Part shown: in pieces, positions 25,580 to 34,865 of the stretch | Numbering within the stretch: the stretch's first letter is position 1 | Layout: each line of letters begins with the position of its first letter | DNA from: CAJXNP01 sp050305935 | Lineage (GTDB): Bacteria; Bacteroidota; Bacteroidia; Cytophagales; Cyclobacteriaceae | Length of the DNA: 43,664 bases | Direction: 5' to 3' | Assembly (NCBI GenBank): GCA_050305935.1 | Contig: JBNLGG010000037.1 | Location: 1-43,664 of the forward strand | Position numbers and translations under genes: made by a program | Notes under the pieces: generated by a model | Database searches by the model: none | Told to the model about the DNA's origin: nothing | What the model saw: only the letters and a program-made list of their open reading frames with translations

Positions 25580-25607
25580 GTATGATCCGCCAGCTGGCGG
25601 ATCATAC
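25580..25607. repeat. Perfect 28-bp palindrome (ATCCGCC family)
   Basis: GTATGATCCGCCAG followed directly by CTGGCGGATCATAC is a perfect 28-bp palindrome with no loop. Its core ATCCGCCAGCTGGCGGAT differs at three of 18 positions from the palindrome that interrupts the tRNA copy at 16955. No T-run follows. Confidence 0.9.
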
Positions 25608-25664
25608 CCGGTTTCATCGGTTTACCTTTTTAATGGCGCAACCTTTAAAAGAATTTGAATTGAC

Positions 25665-25672
25665 TATATTTG
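25665..25672 (+). promoter_or_regulatory. -7 promoter box for the M90-type peptidase gene
   Basis: TATATTTG fits TAnnTTTG and lies 26 bases before the TTG start at 25699. Confidence 0.45.
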
Positions 25673-25698
25673 CTGCCTGAAATTCAACTTTTTTTAAC

Positions 25699-26523
25699 TT
25701 GGAATTAGCCGCTGCATTTTTTGTAAGCCTGTTGATCATACTCTTTCTGGCCAATGTATTCTCTATCATTTTCAGCTTTCTGAAATACATTTTTGGTGAG
25801 CCTATCACCTCTTATATTCACTTTAAACCCATTAAGCCGTCCTACAAAAATGCCCTTCAGCAACATTTCACTTATTATCAAAACCTCAGCGAAAAGCATA
25901 AAAAAGTCTTTGAACAACGGGTGCAGCGATTCATTGACCTGAAGGAGTTCGTTCCCAGAAATTTCAGAGGTATTCCTGACGAAATCAAAGCGATCATTGC
26001 GGGGAGCGCTATTCAGCTTACCTTCGGGCTGCCTCGCATCTACCTCCGGCATTTCAACAAAATCCTGATCTATCCTGACGATTACTATTCGGTTATTTTC
26101 AGAAGATATCACCAGGGAGAGGTCAACCTGCATGGAGGCATCATTGTGCTTTCATGGAAAAACTTCGCCCGTGGCTACATGGATGACCAGGATGGAAGAA
26201 ACCTCGGCCTCCACGAAATGGCACATGCGATCCGCCTCGAAAATGAAATCAATAATGGGGAATATGGTTTTTTCCCACTTCACCTTTTAAAACGATGGCG
26301 TGAACAGGCGGACAAGACAATTGAATACCTGAAAAACGGAGGCAATGGATTCTTCCGGGATTACGCCGCGACCAACCGGGACGAGTTTTTTGCGGTGGCG
26401 GTAGAAAACTTTTTTGAGCGCCCGGAAGAGTTTCACGAAAAATTCCCGGTTTTATTTACACTATTGGCCCAATTGCTTCGTCAGAACCCGATCCTAATTA
26501 AAAACAGTAATAAAAAGCTGTAA
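25699..26523 (+). CDS. Membrane-anchored zinc peptidase, M90/MtfA-like
   Basis: 274 residues. The N-terminus is one membrane anchor (LELAAAFFVSLLIILFLANV, about 1-27). The body has the zinc motif HEMAH at about 172-176 in GLHEMAHAIRLENE, and the preceding WKNFARGY and DDQDGRNL context is the MtfA/glucose-regulated metallopeptidase pattern. The later GFFRDYAATNRDEFFAVAVENFFERP supplies the third ligand Glu region. E. coli MtfA controls the glucose PTS repressor Mlc; whether that role applies in Bacteroidota is unknown. The start is a TTG; the next in-frame ATG is deep in the domain. The frame is otherwise intact. Confidence 0.88.
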   Translation: MELAAAFFVSLLIILFLANVFSIIFSFLKYIFGEPITSYIHFKPIKPSYKNALQQHFTYYQNLSEKHKKVFEQRVQRFIDLKEFVPRNFRGIPDEIKAIIAGSAIQLTFGLPRIYLRHFNKILIYPDDYYSVIFRRYHQGEVNLHGGIIVLSWKNFARGYMDDQDGRNLGLHEMAHAIRLENEINNGEYGFFPLHLLKRWREQADKTIEYLKNGGNGFFRDYAATNRDEFFAVAVENFFERPEEFHEKFPVLFTLLAQLLRQNPILIKNSNKKL

Positions 26524-26538
26524 TCTTATCCTTCTTAT

Positions 26539-26546
26539 TATTTTTG
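26539..26546 (+). promoter_or_regulatory. -7 promoter box for der
   Basis: TATTTTTG fits TAnnTTTG, 23 bases before ATG 26570. Confidence 0.5.
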
Positions 26547-26569
26547 CACTCTAATTCATTTCATTCAGC

Positions 26570-27874
26570 ATGGCAAATATTTTGGCAATAGTAGGGAGGC
26601 CTAATGTGGGTAAGTCAACATTGTTTAACCGACTGGTAGAACAGCGGCAGGCAATCATGGACAATGAAAGTGGTGTTACCCGTGATCGCCACTATGGAAT
26701 GTCTGAATGGAATGGCAAGCGATTTACCGTCATCGATACCGGCGGATATGTGCATGGTTCAGATGACATCTTCGAGGGCGCGATCAGAAAACAGGTGATT
26801 TCGGCTTTGGATGAAGCGTCGGTAATTGTCTTTATGGTGGATGTGACTGAGGGTGTCCATGACCTTGATAAAGATTTTGCTAAAATACTGCGAACGATAA
26901 AAAAACCGGTATACATTGTGGCCAATAAAGCCGACAATGCGCAACGATCTTTTCTGACCGGGGAATTTTATGCCTTAGGTTTCCACGATATCTTTCCGGT
27001 CTCTTCCATCAATGGAGGTGGTACAGGCGAATTGCTGGATAAAGTAGTAGAGCACTTCGAGGATGACTACGAAGACCCGGAAGCAGGCCTCCCCAAAATA
27101 GCCATCATGGGTCGACCCAATGTGGGAAAAAGCTCCTTTCTGAATGTGCTGATGGGCCAGGAACGAAGTATTGTCACAGACATCGCGGGTACTACACGGG
27201 ACGCTATCAACTCCCGGTACACCATGTTTGGCAAGGATTTTCTTTTGATAGATACCGCGGGTGTCCGTAAAAAATCAAAAGTACACGAAGACATTGAGTT
27301 TTATTCCGTCATTCGGGCAATCAAAGCCCTCCAAAACAGCGATGTCATTATCATTCTGATAGACGCCCAAAATGGTCTTGAATCCCAGGACATGAACCTT
27401 ATCTCCCTGGCCAATAAATATAAAAAGGGAACCATGTTGATGATAAATAAATGGGACTTGATAGAAAAGGATACAAAAACCGCCAAGGCCTATGAAGATG
27501 AGATCAAGGAGAAACTGGGCCCGTTGTCCTATATCCCAATTGTTTTCACTTCCATTCCAAAGAAACAAAGAATTTTCAAAGCAATAGAAACTGCCATAGG
27601 TGTGTATGAAAACCGCTACAGGAAAGTGACTACATCCGAGCTGAATGATAAAATGCTGGCGGAAATTGCCAAATATAATCCACCGGCGTACCGCGGAAAA
27701 TACATCAACATCAAATATGTAACACAACTGCCAACCAAGACCCCAACATTTGCCTTTTTTTGCAACCACCCTACCCATATCAAAGAACCCTACAGGAGAT
27801 TCCTTGAAAATAAATTGCGGGGGTATTTTGATTTTGCCGGGGTTCCAATAAAAATTGTATTCAGAGAAAAGTGA
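26570..27874 (+). CDS. der: Ribosome biogenesis GTPase Der (EngA)
   Basis: An essential double-GTPase that acts in 50S subunit assembly. 434 residues with two G domains in tandem and a C-terminal KH-like domain. Domain 1: GRPNVGKSTLFNRL (about 8-21), DTGGY, ANKAD (about 118-122). Domain 2: GRPNVGKSSFLNVL (about 180-193), DTAGVRKKSK, NKWDL (about 295-299). The C-terminal segment from about 350 (NPPAYRGKYINIKYVTQLP) is the KH-like domain. Its last bases overlap the GTG start of the SprT-like gene (GTGA, 27871-27874), indicating translational coupling. Confidence 0.97.
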   Translation: MANILAIVGRPNVGKSTLFNRLVEQRQAIMDNESGVTRDRHYGMSEWNGKRFTVIDTGGYVHGSDDIFEGAIRKQVISALDEASVIVFMVDVTEGVHDLDKDFAKILRTIKKPVYIVANKADNAQRSFLTGEFYALGFHDIFPVSSINGGGTGELLDKVVEHFEDDYEDPEAGLPKIAIMGRPNVGKSSFLNVLMGQERSIVTDIAGTTRDAINSRYTMFGKDFLLIDTAGVRKKSKVHEDIEFYSVIRAIKALQNSDVIIILIDAQNGLESQDMNLISLANKYKKGTMLMINKWDLIEKDTKTAKAYEDEIKEKLGPLSYIPIVFTSIPKKQRIFKAIETAIGVYENRYRKVTTSELNDKMLAEIAKYNPPAYRGKYINIKYVTQLPTKTPTFAFFCNHPTHIKEPYRRFLENKLRGYFDFAGVPIKIVFREK

Positions 27875-28500
27875 TCAAACTTAGCCCATCGTCAAAAAGT
27901 AAATTTTACGAATTGCTTCCTAAGTACATTCCAGCCAATGCCGTGCACTATTGCTTTGACCTATGGGTAGCCAATCCGTTTCATTTTAAAGTCACGCGTA
28001 AAAGACAGACCAAGCTGGGCGATTACAGATTCGATCCGGTGAGAAACGAACATACCATTTCCGTGAATTATAATCTTAACCAATACAATTTTCTGATTAC
28101 TTATTTGCACGAATTTGCCCACTTGCTCACGACGGAAAAGTACGAAAGGAAGGCAGAACCGCACGGCAGGGAATGGAAAAACTTTTTTAAAGAAACCATG
28201 GCCCCGGTAATGAATTCGCTGATCTTCCCCGAAGAATTACTTCCAGTGTTAAAAAGACACATGCTAAACCCCAAGGCCAGCTCGCAGTCAGACCCGCACC
28301 TTGTAAAGGCGTTGAGGAAATACGACAGGGATTACAATGATCAGCTTTTACTGGACGAGATTGAAAAAGGGGATGAGTTTTCATTCAAAGGAAACGCATT
28401 CAGAAAGCTGGAAAGCCGACGAACCAGGGTAGTCTGTTACCATCTGGCTACAGGCAGGAAGTATCTGATCCCGAAAATCGCCCGTGTGGACAAACATTAA
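27871..28500 (+). CDS. SprT-like zinc metalloprotease domain protein
   Basis: 209 residues starting at GTG 27871, overlapping the der stop by 4 bp. The zinc motif is HEFAH (about 80-84) in ITYLHEFAHLLTTEKY, with a third ligand His in EPHGREWKNFF (about 96-106). The SprT architecture continues with a C-terminal region about 150-205, where the eukaryotic homologue (Spartan) binds DNA or zinc. In this lineage SprT-like proteins sit next to Der often enough that the coupling is not surprising, but their function is unproven. Confidence 0.85.
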   Translation: MIKLSPSSKSKFYELLPKYIPANAVHYCFDLWVANPFHFKVTRKRQTKLGDYRFDPVRNEHTISVNYNLNQYNFLITYLHEFAHLLTTEKYERKAEPHGREWKNFFKETMAPVMNSLIFPEELLPVLKRHMLNPKASSQSDPHLVKALRKYDRDYNDQLLLDEIEKGDEFSFKGNAFRKLESRRTRVVCYHLATGRKYLIPKIARVDKH

Positions 28501-28582
28501 TGTTATGAAACTACGGCATAGGTGTAACCAAGCCGTACATACAAAGTATAGCTTGTAATATAAAATAGAAAAAATATACGGT

Positions 28583-29017
28583 TTGAGGTATTTACTTTTT
28601 TTATCATTTCTGTTTTTCACCAGCACTGCTGCCTTCAGCCAGGAGCCAAATTACTGGAAGCACATGGCCGACGTGGAAATCAAGATCAAACCCGATCCCA
28701 CCGGAAAGTATGAAGTGGAATATCCTGAATTTGGCGAAAAGGCTCGGTCCATCGATGGAAAAACCATTTCCCTTAAAGGGTATATGGTTCCACTAAAAGA
28801 ATTTACCGGCCACAAATATTTTGTCCTTTCTGCCTATCCATTCAACATGTGTTTTTTCTGTGGCGCTGCGGGACCGGAAACAGTTATCGAAGTTTATTCA
28901 AAAGAAGAAATTGATTTTACCGAAGATAAGATTACCATTAAGGGAAAACTAAAACTTAATACCAACGATCCGGATCACCTTATGTATTTAATGGAAGATG
29001 CGGAGTTAGTCGATTAG
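28583..29017 (+). CDS. Secreted DUF3299-like protein
   Basis: 144 residues from TTG 28583, with a signal peptide (MRYLLFLSFLFFTSTAAFSQ). The mature part contains KTISLKGYMVPLKEF (about 60-74), then AYPFNMCFFCGAAGPETVIEV, a Cys-x-x-Cys-type pair that could bind metal or heme. The fold and the GYMVPL motif match the DUF3299 family of small periplasmic proteins found near transport or metal genes, but here no such neighbour is present. The next gene starts 3 bp after its stop, so the two are probably one transcript. Confidence 0.8.
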   Translation: MRYLLFLSFLFFTSTAAFSQEPNYWKHMADVEIKIKPDPTGKYEVEYPEFGEKARSIDGKTISLKGYMVPLKEFTGHKYFVLSAYPFNMCFFCGAAGPETVIEVYSKEEIDFTEDKITIKGKLKLNTNDPDHLMYLMEDAELVD

Positions 29018-29020
29018 CCT

Positions 29021-30394
29021 ATGAATAGATTTACCACCACCATTTTATTGACTCTCCTGGCATTGATTTCATTTGATGTCCATTCTCAAAGCGACTCCAT
29101 ATTCATCCGAAAAATATTTACTGAGGAACTGGTGAATGGAAAAAGTTATGAAAATTTGCGCTACCTGTGCAAAGAAATCGGACCACGTTTGACCGGTTCA
29201 GAAAACGCGGGAAAAGCCGCCCTTTGGGTTAAAAAGGAGCTGGAATCCTATGGTCTTGATTCTGTCTGGCTTCAGCCGGTGACGGTACCCAAGTGGGTGC
29301 GTGGAGCGGAAGAAAGCGCCAATATCCTGAGTAAAAACGGGAAGATTGCAGTGAACGTAACTGCTTTAGGAAACTCGGAAGGATCGGGTAAAAAAGGCGT
29401 GAAAGGGGAAGTCGTCGAGGTTTTATCTCTCGAAGATCTTGAGAGCAGAAGCCAGGATGATATCAAAGGGAAAATCGTTTTCATCAATGAGAAAATGGAC
29501 CTCTCCCTGATCAAAACCGGTGATATGTATTCAAAAGCCGGCGTTATTCGCTACCAAGGCCCACGTGAAGCAAGTAAGTTGGGAGCCATTGGTGTAGTAG
29601 TCAGATCGCTAAGCCCATCCACCGACGACTATCCGCACACGGGTAGCCAGGACTACGGAATGAACGTCAGAAAAATCCCCGCAATAGCTATCTCCACTAA
29701 AGACGCCGATTTACTTAGCCAACAAATCAAACAGGAACCTGGCCTTCAGTTTTATTTCCGGACCTTCAGCCACATGGAAGAAGATGTTCTTTCATACAAT
29801 GTGATTGGACAAATTACCGGAAACGAATATCCAGACGAAATCATTGTTTTTGGTGGGCACCTGGATAGCTGGGACCTTGCTGAGGGTGCCCATGACGACG
29901 GTGCCGGATCGATTCATGCCATCGAAACCATTCGATTGCTAAAGGAAAATTATCAGCCGAAAAGGACGCTTCGTGTCGTGCTTTTTATGAATGAAGAAAA
30001 CGGCTTAAAAGGTGGCAAGGAATACGCCCGGGTAGCTGAAGAAAAAGGAGAAAAACATATTGCCGCGCTGGAATCAGATAGTGGTGGATTCTTACCTCAG
30101 GGATTTAGTATGGACGCCTCAGTGCCTGTTTTGGAGAAAATCCAATCATGGAGTCCTCATTTTGCACCCTATAGATTATTCCTATTTGAAAAAGGATATG
30201 GTGGTGCTGATATCGGTCCGCTGAAATTGCAAAATGTACCTCTTATCGGCCTGGAAGTCAGTGATCAGCGCTATTTTGAAATGCACCATTCCGCGCTTGA
30301 CAAATTTGAGATCGTTAACAGACGGGAGCTGGAATTAGGGTGTGCTTCCATGGCATCAATGGTTTACCTTATTGACAAATATGGATTGGAGTAA
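29021..30394 (+). CDS. Secreted M28 peptidase with PA domain (carboxypeptidase Q-like)
   Basis: 457 residues with a signal peptide (MNRFTTTILLTLLALISFDVHS). The layout is that of plasma glutamate carboxypeptidase / carboxypeptidase Q: an N-terminal catalytic part, a PA insert (about 125-235, KGVKGEVVEVLSLEDL, then GAIGVVVRSLSPSTDDYP), and the M28 metal motifs VFGGHLDSWD (His about 280, Asp 282), HDDGAGS (Asp about 292) and MNEENGLKGGKEYA (Glu about 325-326). ALESDSGGF and MHHSALDKFE supply the remaining ligands. It follows the DUF3299 gene by 3 bp. Likely dipeptide or small-peptide hydrolysis in the periplasm. Confidence 0.92.
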   Translation: MNRFTTTILLTLLALISFDVHSQSDSIFIRKIFTEELVNGKSYENLRYLCKEIGPRLTGSENAGKAALWVKKELESYGLDSVWLQPVTVPKWVRGAEESANILSKNGKIAVNVTALGNSEGSGKKGVKGEVVEVLSLEDLESRSQDDIKGKIVFINEKMDLSLIKTGDMYSKAGVIRYQGPREASKLGAIGVVVRSLSPSTDDYPHTGSQDYGMNVRKIPAIAISTKDADLLSQQIKQEPGLQFYFRTFSHMEEDVLSYNVIGQITGNEYPDEIIVFGGHLDSWDLAEGAHDDGAGSIHAIETIRLLKENYQPKRTLRVVLFMNEENGLKGGKEYARVAEEKGEKHIAALESDSGGFLPQGFSMDASVPVLEKIQSWSPHFAPYRLFLFEKGYGGADIGPLKLQNVPLIGLEVSDQRYFEMHHSALDKFEIVNRRELELGCASMASMVYLIDKYGLE

Positions 30395-30433
30395 CTTATA
30401 CAGATAATTAATAAAGGCCTTTATAGTTTGAAA

Positions 30434-31210
30434 ATGGAGGAAAAAACAACAACCCGGTCAAATACTGATATAAGAGAGCTCGGTAAGACGCTGCTTGAAA
30501 TTGGAACTATGTTAATGAGCGCAGGAGCCAATAGCATGCGCATCCGGAAAACCATAGAGCGTGTTTCCGATGCCTTTGACGTGAATACTGAATTGCTGAT
30601 TACCCACAGAGCTTTAATGCTGACCATAAACGATCAGAACGAAGAGCAATATCACAGTGGATTGAAACGTACCATGCCACATGGTGTAAATTTCAAAGTG
30701 GTTTCCGGTATCAGCAGAATGAGCTGGAAGGTACTGGAAGAGGGATGGGGCCTTGAACAAATCAATGCAGAACTGAAAAGGCTCGGTTCATTACCTCACT
30801 ACAATAGAATGATCATTCTCCTCATGGTAGCCTTGGCGGGTGCCTCATTTTGCCGCATTTTCGGGGGAAGTTGGACAGACATGCTCGTTTCTTTTGGAGC
30901 TACCTTTGCAGGTTTATTTATCCGGCAGGAAGCAGTAAAAAGGAATTTCAACACTTACTTATGCATATTTTTTGGTGCTTTCACAGCATCCTTAATTGCC
31001 AGCATTTTTATGCGCAGTTTTTCAGTCAGCGAGCATGCTCTCGCGACTTCTGTTCTATTTTTGGTGCCCGGTGTCCCACTGATCAACTCATTTTCCGATC
31101 TGATAGATGGCAATATCATGAACGGGATTATCAGGAGTGTCAACGGGCTAATGATTGCTTTTGCCATTGCTTTAGGGTTATTGATGGCCATTTTAATTGT
31201 TCAAGTATAA
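30434..31210 (+). CDS. Threonine/serine exporter, large subunit (ThrE N-domain, DUF1212)
   Basis: 258 residues from ATG 30434; a TTG six bases upstream is less likely. The cytosolic N-terminal region (about 1-115) carries LLEIGTMLMSAGANSMRIRKTIERVS, the ThrE signature, and SGISRMSWKVLEEGWGLEQIN. Five hydrophobic segments follow, including PGVPLINSFSDLIDGNIMNG. In actinobacterial ThrE this domain and the C-terminal domain are fused; here they are separate genes 3 bp apart. Role: amino-acid efflux across the inner membrane, by family inference. Confidence 0.85.
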   Translation: MEEKTTTRSNTDIRELGKTLLEIGTMLMSAGANSMRIRKTIERVSDAFDVNTELLITHRALMLTINDQNEEQYHSGLKRTMPHGVNFKVVSGISRMSWKVLEEGWGLEQINAELKRLGSLPHYNRMIILLMVALAGASFCRIFGGSWTDMLVSFGATFAGLFIRQEAVKRNFNTYLCIFFGAFTASLIASIFMRSFSVSEHALATSVLFLVPGVPLINSFSDLIDGNIMNGIIRSVNGLMIAFAIALGLLMAILIVQV

Positions 31211-31213
31211 GGT

Positions 31214-31705
31214 ATGATCTGGATAGAAATTTTTGAAAAGGGAATTTGGTTTGGCTTGGCAGCCATCGGTTTTGCCATATTGTTTAATGTTCCGGTGCGA
31301 ACCCTGGGTACCATTTGGGTGCTGGGTGCGCTGGGCGGAATTACCAAACTGATTCTGATGCACCTTGGAGTTGGCGTAGTTGTGGCGTCATTTGGCGGAG
31401 CAACATTAATTGGTTTTGCGAGCATCTATGCAGCACATAGCAAACACTCCCCCCCCATGGTGTTTGCCATCCCTTCTGTCATCCCCATGGTACCCGGTGC
31501 ATTTGCCTACAAAATGATGATCGGCATGTTGTATTTGGCGGCGGATCGTGTGGGAGATGACTATGCGCAAACATTGTCAGAAACCATTAATAATGGGCTA
31601 AAGGCCTCCTTTATTCTTATGTCGCTTGCTTTCGGTGTGGCGCTGCCCATGCTGATTACCAGACAGGAATCAGCTAAAAACCTCAGGTTCATAAAAAGAG
31701 GCTGA
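31214..31705 (+). CDS. Threonine/serine exporter, small subunit (ThrE C-domain, DUF3815)
   Basis: 163 residues with five hydrophobic segments and little else. The conserved stretch PPMVFAIPSVIPMVPGAFAYKMMIG is the DUF3815 signature, with the VPG pattern matching that of the partner subunit. It starts 3 bp after the stop of the large subunit. The two together make the ThrE-type exporter. Confidence 0.85.
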   Translation: MIWIEIFEKGIWFGLAAIGFAILFNVPVRTLGTIWVLGALGGITKLILMHLGVGVVVASFGGATLIGFASIYAAHSKHSPPMVFAIPSVIPMVPGAFAYKMMIGMLYLAADRVGDDYAQTLSETINNGLKASFILMSLAFGVALPMLITRQESAKNLRFIKRG

Positions 31706-31810
31706 GATCCTTACATAATGGCTGGTTGTAATCCTGCCAATGATTTTTTCTTAACTGCGCTAATGTGATATTATAGCTCATTTTGATCCGTTTTATCAGG
31801 AGTTTAATGA

Positions 31811-31818
31811 TAATTTTG
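31811..31818 (+). promoter_or_regulatory. -7 promoter box for the AsmA-like gene
   Basis: TAATTTTG fits TAnnTTTG, 23 bases before ATG 31842; TTTT or TTTG stretches upstream are not at ideal spacing. Confidence 0.45.
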
Positions 31819-31841
31819 TTTAGTTAAAAAATTAACCAGAC

Positions 31842-34829
31842 ATGAAAAAATTCCTGATTATCCTAGCCGGTATTGTAGTAATTGTATTAGCCGCAGCTTT
31901 TATCCTCCCAGCTGTTTTCAAGGACGATGTAAAGGTAGCCATCGATGAAGCCATTGCTGAAAACATCAATGCCCATGTCTATTTTGATGTGGACAAATTT
32001 GGGCTAACCCTCTTCAAGCATTTCCCCAACCCTACGGTGGAATTGGGTGATTTTGGAGTGGTGGGAAAAGATCGGTTTTCGAAAGACACACTCGTTTCCG
32101 TAAGCCAATTTGATATTACCATTGATCTGTTCAGTTTGTTTGGCGACAAGCCCACTGTCAAATCCTTGAACCTTGACAATGCCAATATAAATGTCATTGT
32201 CCTGGAAGACGGATTGGCAAACTATGATATCGCAATGCCTTCTGAGGATACTGTCGTGGAAGAGGAGTCATCCTCTGATTCTCAATTTAAAATCGACAGT
32301 TGGCGCATTACAAATTCAAGCCTCGTGTATGATGACCGAACGCTTCCATATTATTTAAAACTGGAAGGCCTTAACCATGAAGGAAGTGGCGACTTTACCC
32401 TCGAAGTTTTTGATATGTCTACGCATAGCTCTATCAAGTCCATAAAAACTTCCTTCGACGGGGTCACCTATCTCAGCGGCCAGCAGCTCACCGCAGATGT
32501 CACATTGAACATGGACCTTACCCATTTCAAATTTACCTTCAAAGACAATAGCATTCGCCTCAATGATTTTCCGCTATCATTTGACGGATATTTTGCCATG
32601 CCTGGGGATGACATGGAAATGGATATTTCTTTTGCTACTGAGGGCACATCCATCAAAAGCTTGTACAGCCTCGTTCCGGCAGCTTTCACAGAAGGATATG
32701 AAGATATTAAAGCAGAAGGTGATTTGTCGTTCAATGGGTTCGTTAAGGGTCTGTTGAACGATACCCAAATGCCTGCCTTTAATCTTTCCCTAAAGGCGGC
32801 AAATGGCTTGATCCAGTATCCAGATCTACCAACTGCACTGTCCAATATCAATCTGGATATGTTGGTTGATTGTGCCGACGGGAACATTGACAATACCATG
32901 ATCGATGTGAAGCAATTTCACCTTGACTTTGGCAAAAACCCAGTGGACATCAAATTATTGGTGAAAAACCTGGTGAATTACGATATGAATGCAGATGTCA
33001 AGGCAAGCCTCAACCTGGGAGAATTAAACACGATGTTCCCAATGGACGGGCTGGACATGAAAGGTACCTTTAACATCAATTTACAGGCAAGTGGTATTTA
33101 CGACTCGATAAAACAAATCATTCCCACGATTACCGGATCAATGGGGATGCAAAATGGCTACATTAAATATACGGACTTCCCGCAGGCTTTGGAGAATATG
33201 AAGTTCACTTCTACCATAGAATGCAAGTCCGGTAAAATGGAAGACTTCGCTTTGGCTGTGAATGATTTCTCAGTAAAAATGGGTGAGGATCAATTTAACG
33301 CCAGTTTGTTATTTAACAACCTGGTGGATTACACCTGGGATCTGACGGCCAATGGTGGCCTTGACCTGGCAGTGATCAATGAATATTATCCAATGGAAGG
33401 AATGAGCTATTCAGGAAAGCTGAAAGCCGATCTTTCTACAAAAGGAAAGTATTCGGATGTGGAAGCTGAAAAGTATGATCGTCTGCCCACAAGTGGTAGC
33501 GCACAGTTAAGTAATTTTGTCTATAAGAGTGTTGATTTACCGAGTGATTTCATTATCAATAATTCTTCTCTTTCCTTCAATCCATCCTCAATAGTAATTC
33601 AGTCATTTGATGCAAAATCCGGCAGCAGCGATTTCAACATAAAAGGTTCCATTTCTAATTACATGGACTATGTGTTCAAAGAAAACGCGCTTCTAAAAGG
33701 AAATATGACCCTTGCATCGCAGCGAATTGACCTGAACGAATGGATGACCGGTGAAGAAACCGAGGAAGCCGTAGAAGATACTATTCCATTGGAAGTCATT
33801 GAGGTCCCTGACAACATTGACTTTGTTTTTGCTTCTAATATCAAGACCATTTATTATGATAATCTGCAATTAAAAGACGCGACGGGAGCCATCATTGTCA
33901 GGGATGGGGTGGTGCGAATGGATGATCTTGGCTTTGCTTTGTTCAATGGCCGCATTGTAATGAATGGCACCTACGATACCAGGGATGCCAGCAAACCGGC
34001 GTTTGACTATATGATGTCGATCAAAGATCTTTCCATCCCACTCTCATTTACCGCATTTGAAGTAGTAAGGACATTCGCCCCATTTGCTCAGTCAATGGAC
34101 GGAAAATTTAGTACAGATTTCGAAGTCAATGGTTTGCTAAAGCAGGATATGATGCCTGACCTTGCCACGATTTCCGGAGGTGGATTGATTAAAATTGCGG
34201 AAGCAGCTGTGAAAAACTCCAAGTTGGTAGCAGGCATTAACAACCTCACCAAGACCGAACTCGCTGACGAAAATTTCACACTAAAAGACATGATTATGAG
34301 TGCCGAAATCAAAGACGGGAGAGCACGTGTAAAACCATTTGAGGTAAAGGTGGGGGATCACCTGGCCAAAGTAGAAGGAAGTATGGGTCTTGATCAGTCG
34401 CTCAGCTATAAGGTCAAAACCAATGTAGAAACCGGGCAAGCAGGCCAGGCTGTAAATTCTCTGATATCCAGTCAGATTGGTAAGGAAATAAACAGCTCCA
34501 ACGCCGATGTTACATTTGCAATAGGAGGCACCTTCTTCAAACCGGAAATCAAGATCGAAAGTGTCGACTATGGCGAAGGTGAAGTAAAAGCTGCTGCAGA
34601 GGAAAAAGCTGGTGAAGAAATCGATAAGGCGAAGCAGCAGGCTGAAGAAAAAGTAGAAGAGAAGAAACAGGAAGTACAAAAAGAAGCTGAAAAAATTGCT
34701 GAGGAGCAGTCAGAAAAATTGAAAGAAGAAGCTGAAAAGCAATTGGGCGAAGAAGGTAAGGAGACCGTAGACAAAGCCAAAGAAGAAGCTGATAAAGTCA
34801 TCGATAATCTTTTTAAAAAGAAAAAATAA
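31842..34829 (+). CDS. AsmA-like large envelope protein with Lys/Glu-rich C-terminal coiled coil
   Basis: 995 residues. A single N-terminal membrane anchor (KKFLIILAGIVVIVLAAAFI, about 2-21) is followed by a very long beta-rich body with the AsmA/DUF748 pattern: the N-terminal LFKHFPNPTVELGDF, repeated GDLSFNGFVKGL / GTFNINLQASGIY / GKLKADLSTKGKY segments, and a late AsmA_C-like DFEVNGLLKQDMMPDLATISGGG. AsmA-family proteins act in lipid transport between membranes. The last 80 or so residues (about 910-990) are almost only E, K, A and Q, a probable coiled coil ending KKKK. The ROK kinase gene follows. Confidence 0.88.
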   Translation: MKKFLIILAGIVVIVLAAAFILPAVFKDDVKVAIDEAIAENINAHVYFDVDKFGLTLFKHFPNPTVELGDFGVVGKDRFSKDTLVSVSQFDITIDLFSLFGDKPTVKSLNLDNANINVIVLEDGLANYDIAMPSEDTVVEEESSSDSQFKIDSWRITNSSLVYDDRTLPYYLKLEGLNHEGSGDFTLEVFDMSTHSSIKSIKTSFDGVTYLSGQQLTADVTLNMDLTHFKFTFKDNSIRLNDFPLSFDGYFAMPGDDMEMDISFATEGTSIKSLYSLVPAAFTEGYEDIKAEGDLSFNGFVKGLLNDTQMPAFNLSLKAANGLIQYPDLPTALSNINLDMLVDCADGNIDNTMIDVKQFHLDFGKNPVDIKLLVKNLVNYDMNADVKASLNLGELNTMFPMDGLDMKGTFNINLQASGIYDSIKQIIPTITGSMGMQNGYIKYTDFPQALENMKFTSTIECKSGKMEDFALAVNDFSVKMGEDQFNASLLFNNLVDYTWDLTANGGLDLAVINEYYPMEGMSYSGKLKADLSTKGKYSDVEAEKYDRLPTSGSAQLSNFVYKSVDLPSDFIINNSSLSFNPSSIVIQSFDAKSGSSDFNIKGSISNYMDYVFKENALLKGNMTLASQRIDLNEWMTGEETEEAVEDTIPLEVIEVPDNIDFVFASNIKTIYYDNLQLKDATGAIIVRDGVVRMDDLGFALFNGRIVMNGTYDTRDASKPAFDYMMSIKDLSIPLSFTAFEVVRTFAPFAQSMDGKFSTDFEVNGLLKQDMMPDLATISGGGLIKIAEAAVKNSKLVAGINNLTKTELADENFTLKDMIMSAEIKDGRARVKPFEVKVGDHLAKVEGSMGLDQSLSYKVKTNVETGQAGQAVNSLISSQIGKEINSSNADVTFAIGGTFFKPEIKIESVDYGEGEVKAAAEEKAGEEIDKAKQQAEEKVEEKKQEVQKEAEKIAEEQSEKLKEEAEKQLGEEGKETVDKAKEEADKVIDNLFKKKK

Positions 34830-34865
34830 GCCATATTATTGAATGGGAATTCAGGAAAAGTAAGT

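Larger units (their letters stand above)
25337..25698. other. Divergent intergenic region with palindromic repeats
   Basis: This 362-bp gap between aspC and the M90-type peptidase gene contains an aspC -7 box near 25423, the CCTGCCGG repeat at 25536-25549, a perfect 28-bp palindrome at 25580-25607 and the peptidase -7 box at 25665. No RNA gene or extra frame is convincing. Confidence 0.7.
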
